A stretch of 62,852 nt of DNA, taken from the NCBI RefSeq assembly GCF_028288225.1, contig NZ_JAQBOC010000038.1, positions 1 to 62,852 of the forward strand, read 5' to 3'. Origin of the DNA: Mucilaginibacter sp. Lineage in GTDB: Bacteria; Bacteroidota; Bacteroidia; Sphingobacteriales; Sphingobacteriaceae. A program made the position numbers and the translations under genes. Below the pieces are notes generated by a model that made no database searches, was not told the origin of the DNA, and saw only the letters and a list, made by a program, of their open reading frames with translations. Position 1 is the first letter of the stretch. Each line of letters starts with the position of its first letter. Shown here piece by piece: positions 61,426 through 62,852 of the stretch.

Positions 61426-61465
61426 GTCCGGCAAATCTTTTTATCAAAGATCTGCCGGGCTTTTT
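61426..61465 (+). terminator. terminator of the DUF3857 pair
   Basis: GTCCGGCAaATCTTT pairs with AAAGATcTGCCGGgC, followed by a run of five T, 19 bases after the stop. Confidence 0.85.
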
Positions 61466-61473
61466 CTTTAAGA

Positions 61474-61510
61474 AACTTTCGGACTTTCAGACTTCCCGAC
61501 TTTCGGACTA
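61474..61510. repeat. GACTTTCGGACTT words upstream of alaS
   Basis: CTTTCGGACTTTCAGACTT and CCCGACTTTCGGACT form a short tandem/inverted word run ending just before the alaS -7 element. A shorter piece of the same wording (TTTCCCGACTTTCAGAC) precedes rpe near 18445. Confidence 0.6.
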
Positions 61511-61515
61511 ATAAT

Positions 61516-61523
61516 TACCTTTG
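61516..61523 (+). promoter_or_regulatory. -7 element five bases before the alaS start
   Basis: TACCTTTG matches TAnnTTTG exactly and lies five bases before the ATG at 61529, predicting a leaderless transcript. No clear -33 element is visible. Confidence 0.6.
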
Positions 61524-61528
61524 CAATT

Positions 61529-62852
61529 ATGACAGCTACTCAAATTCGTCAGGCTTTTCTTGATTTTTTTGCTTCAAAGGGACATACTGTTGTGCCCTCT
61601 GCGCCTATTGTAATAAAAAACGATCCTACGCTGATGTTCACCAACGCGGGAATGAACCAGTTTAAAGCGATTTTTTTAGGCGAGGAAACCCCCAAGTTTA
61701 ACCGTGCGGTTGATACGCAGCGTTGTTTGCGGGTATCAGGCAAACATAACGACCTGGAGGAGGTTGGTATTGATACCTATCACCATACCATGTTCGAGAT
61801 GCTGGGCAACTGGAGCTTTGGCGATTACTTTAAAAAAGAAGCCATTGCCTGGAGCTGGGAGCTGCTTACCGATGTTTATAAAATAGATAAGAGCCGCTTA
61901 TACGTTACCTATTTTGAAGGTGATGAAAAAGAAGGCTTAGAAAAAGATACCGAAACCTATAATTTTTGGAAGGCGTTTGTTGATGAAGCAAACATCCTCC
62001 CCGGAAATAAAAAAGATAACTTTTGGGAAATGGGCGAGACCGGCCCATGCGGACCAAGCTCAGAGATCCATTACGATAATCGCCCGGATAGTGAGCGGGC
62101 AGTTGTTAATGGTGCAACCCTTGTAAATGCGGATCATGACCAGGTGATTGAGATTTGGAATAACGTATTTATGCAGTTTAACAGGTTGAAAGATAGCTCA
62201 TTGCAACCCTTACCTGCGAAACATGTGGATACAGGGATGGGATTTGAACGTTTGGTAAGGGTGTTACAGAATAAAACTTCAAATTACGATACTGATGTTT
62301 TTCAGCCAATGATCAACTTTATTGCTGAAAAGAGCGGAAAGAAATATAACAGCGCAGCCAAACCCGGTGAAGATGGATGGAATGAAGCTGTGGCTATGCG
62401 TGTATTGGCAGATCATATCCGTGCTATCAGCTTTGCTATAGCTGACGGGCAGTTGCCATCAAATAATAAGGCAGGTTATGTGATTCGCCGTATTTTGCGC
62501 AGGGCTGTTAGATATTCTTATCAATATTTAGAACGTAAAAATCCGTTTATTAATCAATTGGTGCCTCTACTGGCCGACCAATTTAAAGGTGTGTTTGATA
62601 ATTTATACGATCAAAAAGACTTCGTTCAGAAAGTAATATTGGAAGAAGAAATATCCTTTTTGAGAACATTAGGCACAGGTATCGAAATGTTCAACTCACT
62701 AATTAAAACTGGTGAGAAGGGGATAATGGAAGGTCATATTCCGTATTTAATAGATAATGAAATTACATATACATCTGGTAAACAAGGAAGAATATTTCCC
62801 GGCGACTTTGCTTTTGAATTATCAGACACCTATGGCTTTCCAATAGACCTTA
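61529..62852 (+). CDS. alaS: alanyl-tRNA synthetase, 3' truncated by the window edge
   Basis: About 441 residues of the N-terminal part. Class II motif 1 ([14 protein letters not shown]), motif 2 ([15 protein letters not shown], seen as [15 protein letters not shown]), the [13 protein letters not shown] segment, the ATP-binding [17 protein letters not shown], then [11 protein letters not shown] and the [14 protein letters not shown] segment are visible. It charges tRNA-Ala in the cytoplasm. The editing and oligomerisation domains lie beyond the window. A TAnnTTTG box ends five bases upstream of the ATG. Confidence 0.98.
   Translation, partial: MTATQIRQAFLDFFASKGHTVVPSAPIVIKNDPTLMFTNAGMNQFKAIFLGEETPKFNRAVDTQRCLRVSGKHNDLEEVGIDTYHHTMFEMLGNWSFGDYFKKEAIAWSWELLTDVYKIDKSRLYVTYFEGDEKEGLEKDTETYNFWKAFVDEANILPGNKKDNFWEMGETGPCGPSSEIHYDNRPDSERAVVNGATLVNADHDQVIEIWNNVFMQFNRLKDSSLQPLPAKHVDTGMGFERLVRVLQNKTSNYDTDVFQPMINFIAEKSGKKYNSAAKPGEDGWNEAVAMRVLADHIRAISFAIADGQLPSNNKAGYVIRRILRRAVRYSYQYLERKNPFINQLVPLLADQFKGVFDNLYDQKDFVQKVILEEEISFLRTLGTGIEMFNSLIKTGEKGIMEGHIPYLIDNEITYTSGKQGRIFPGDFAFELSDTYGFPIDL

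Overview
The window is chromosomal DNA of a Bacteroidota, most likely a sphingobacterium of the Mucilaginibacter/Pedobacter type. The evidence is AT-rich codon use, promoters with the Bacteroidetes -7 element TAnnTTTG, a serine palmitoyltransferase very like the Sphingobacterium enzyme, many family-specific genes (DUF4099, DUF4337, DUF5686, paired DUF3857) and weak Shine-Dalgarno signals. The assignment is from reading only; no database was searched.

Region 1 (1-6345) is the right end of an integrative element. It holds a co-directional block typical of Bacteroidetes conjugative elements (M23 peptidase, ArdC-like antirestriction/zincin protein, DUF4099/DUF3945 protein, Toprim-like protein, PH-domain membrane protein), then an excisionase-like HTH protein, a winged-helix protein and a convergent tyrosine integrase. 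A tRNA-Ser(UGA) gene follows with its 3' end facing the integrase, so it is the likely attachment site. The other end lies outside the window.

Region 2 (6346-30900) is core chromosome. A leftward cluster carries PASTA, rhodanese, MltG, thioesterase and YihY genes. Next come an AlkD-like protein and a second thioesterase, rpsO-pnp, a lone MacB-type permease, a small double-glycine-leader Cys-rich peptide gene, rpe, serC-serA, a beta-CASP nuclease, a GH2 glycosidase, a DUF4337 protein, a frameshifted REP-associated transposase beside a REP-like palindrome, a DEAD-box helicase, a CAP-domain protein, and a TPR protein whose C-terminal membrane anchor is out of frame at an A9 run.

Region 3 (31145-41487, all minus strand) is the biological highlight: a nearly complete inositol-phosphoceramide locus. 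In transcription order it holds serine palmitoyltransferase, a GNAT-type ceramide synthase, a CerR-like reductase, myo-inositol-phosphate synthase, a DUF5686 outer-membrane protein, phosphatidylinositol-phosphate synthase, a ceramide 2-hydroxylase-like enzyme and a PAP2-family inositol phosphorylceramide synthase. Together they would make a hydroxylated inositol phosphoceramide from serine, acyl-CoA, glucose-6-phosphate and CDP-diacylglycerol. Only the phosphatidylinositol-phosphate phosphatase is not visible.

Region 4 (41830-62852) carries an RND efflux operon, an outer-membrane barrel, a class I aminotransferase, a CDF transporter-Nudix-bioA run, a ferritin-like protein, comEC, a MerR regulator, a pair of DUF3857/transglutaminase-like secreted proteins and the 5' part of alaS.

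A theme across the core is repeats. Many intergenic gaps hold imperfect inverted repeats built from short tandem words (CACGAATT, GATTACACCGATT, TTAGAGATTAG, GTTGATTGAGTTA, GTTCATT and others), one per gap, sometimes running into gene ends. One such word (CTCAAAT x4) sits inside bioA.
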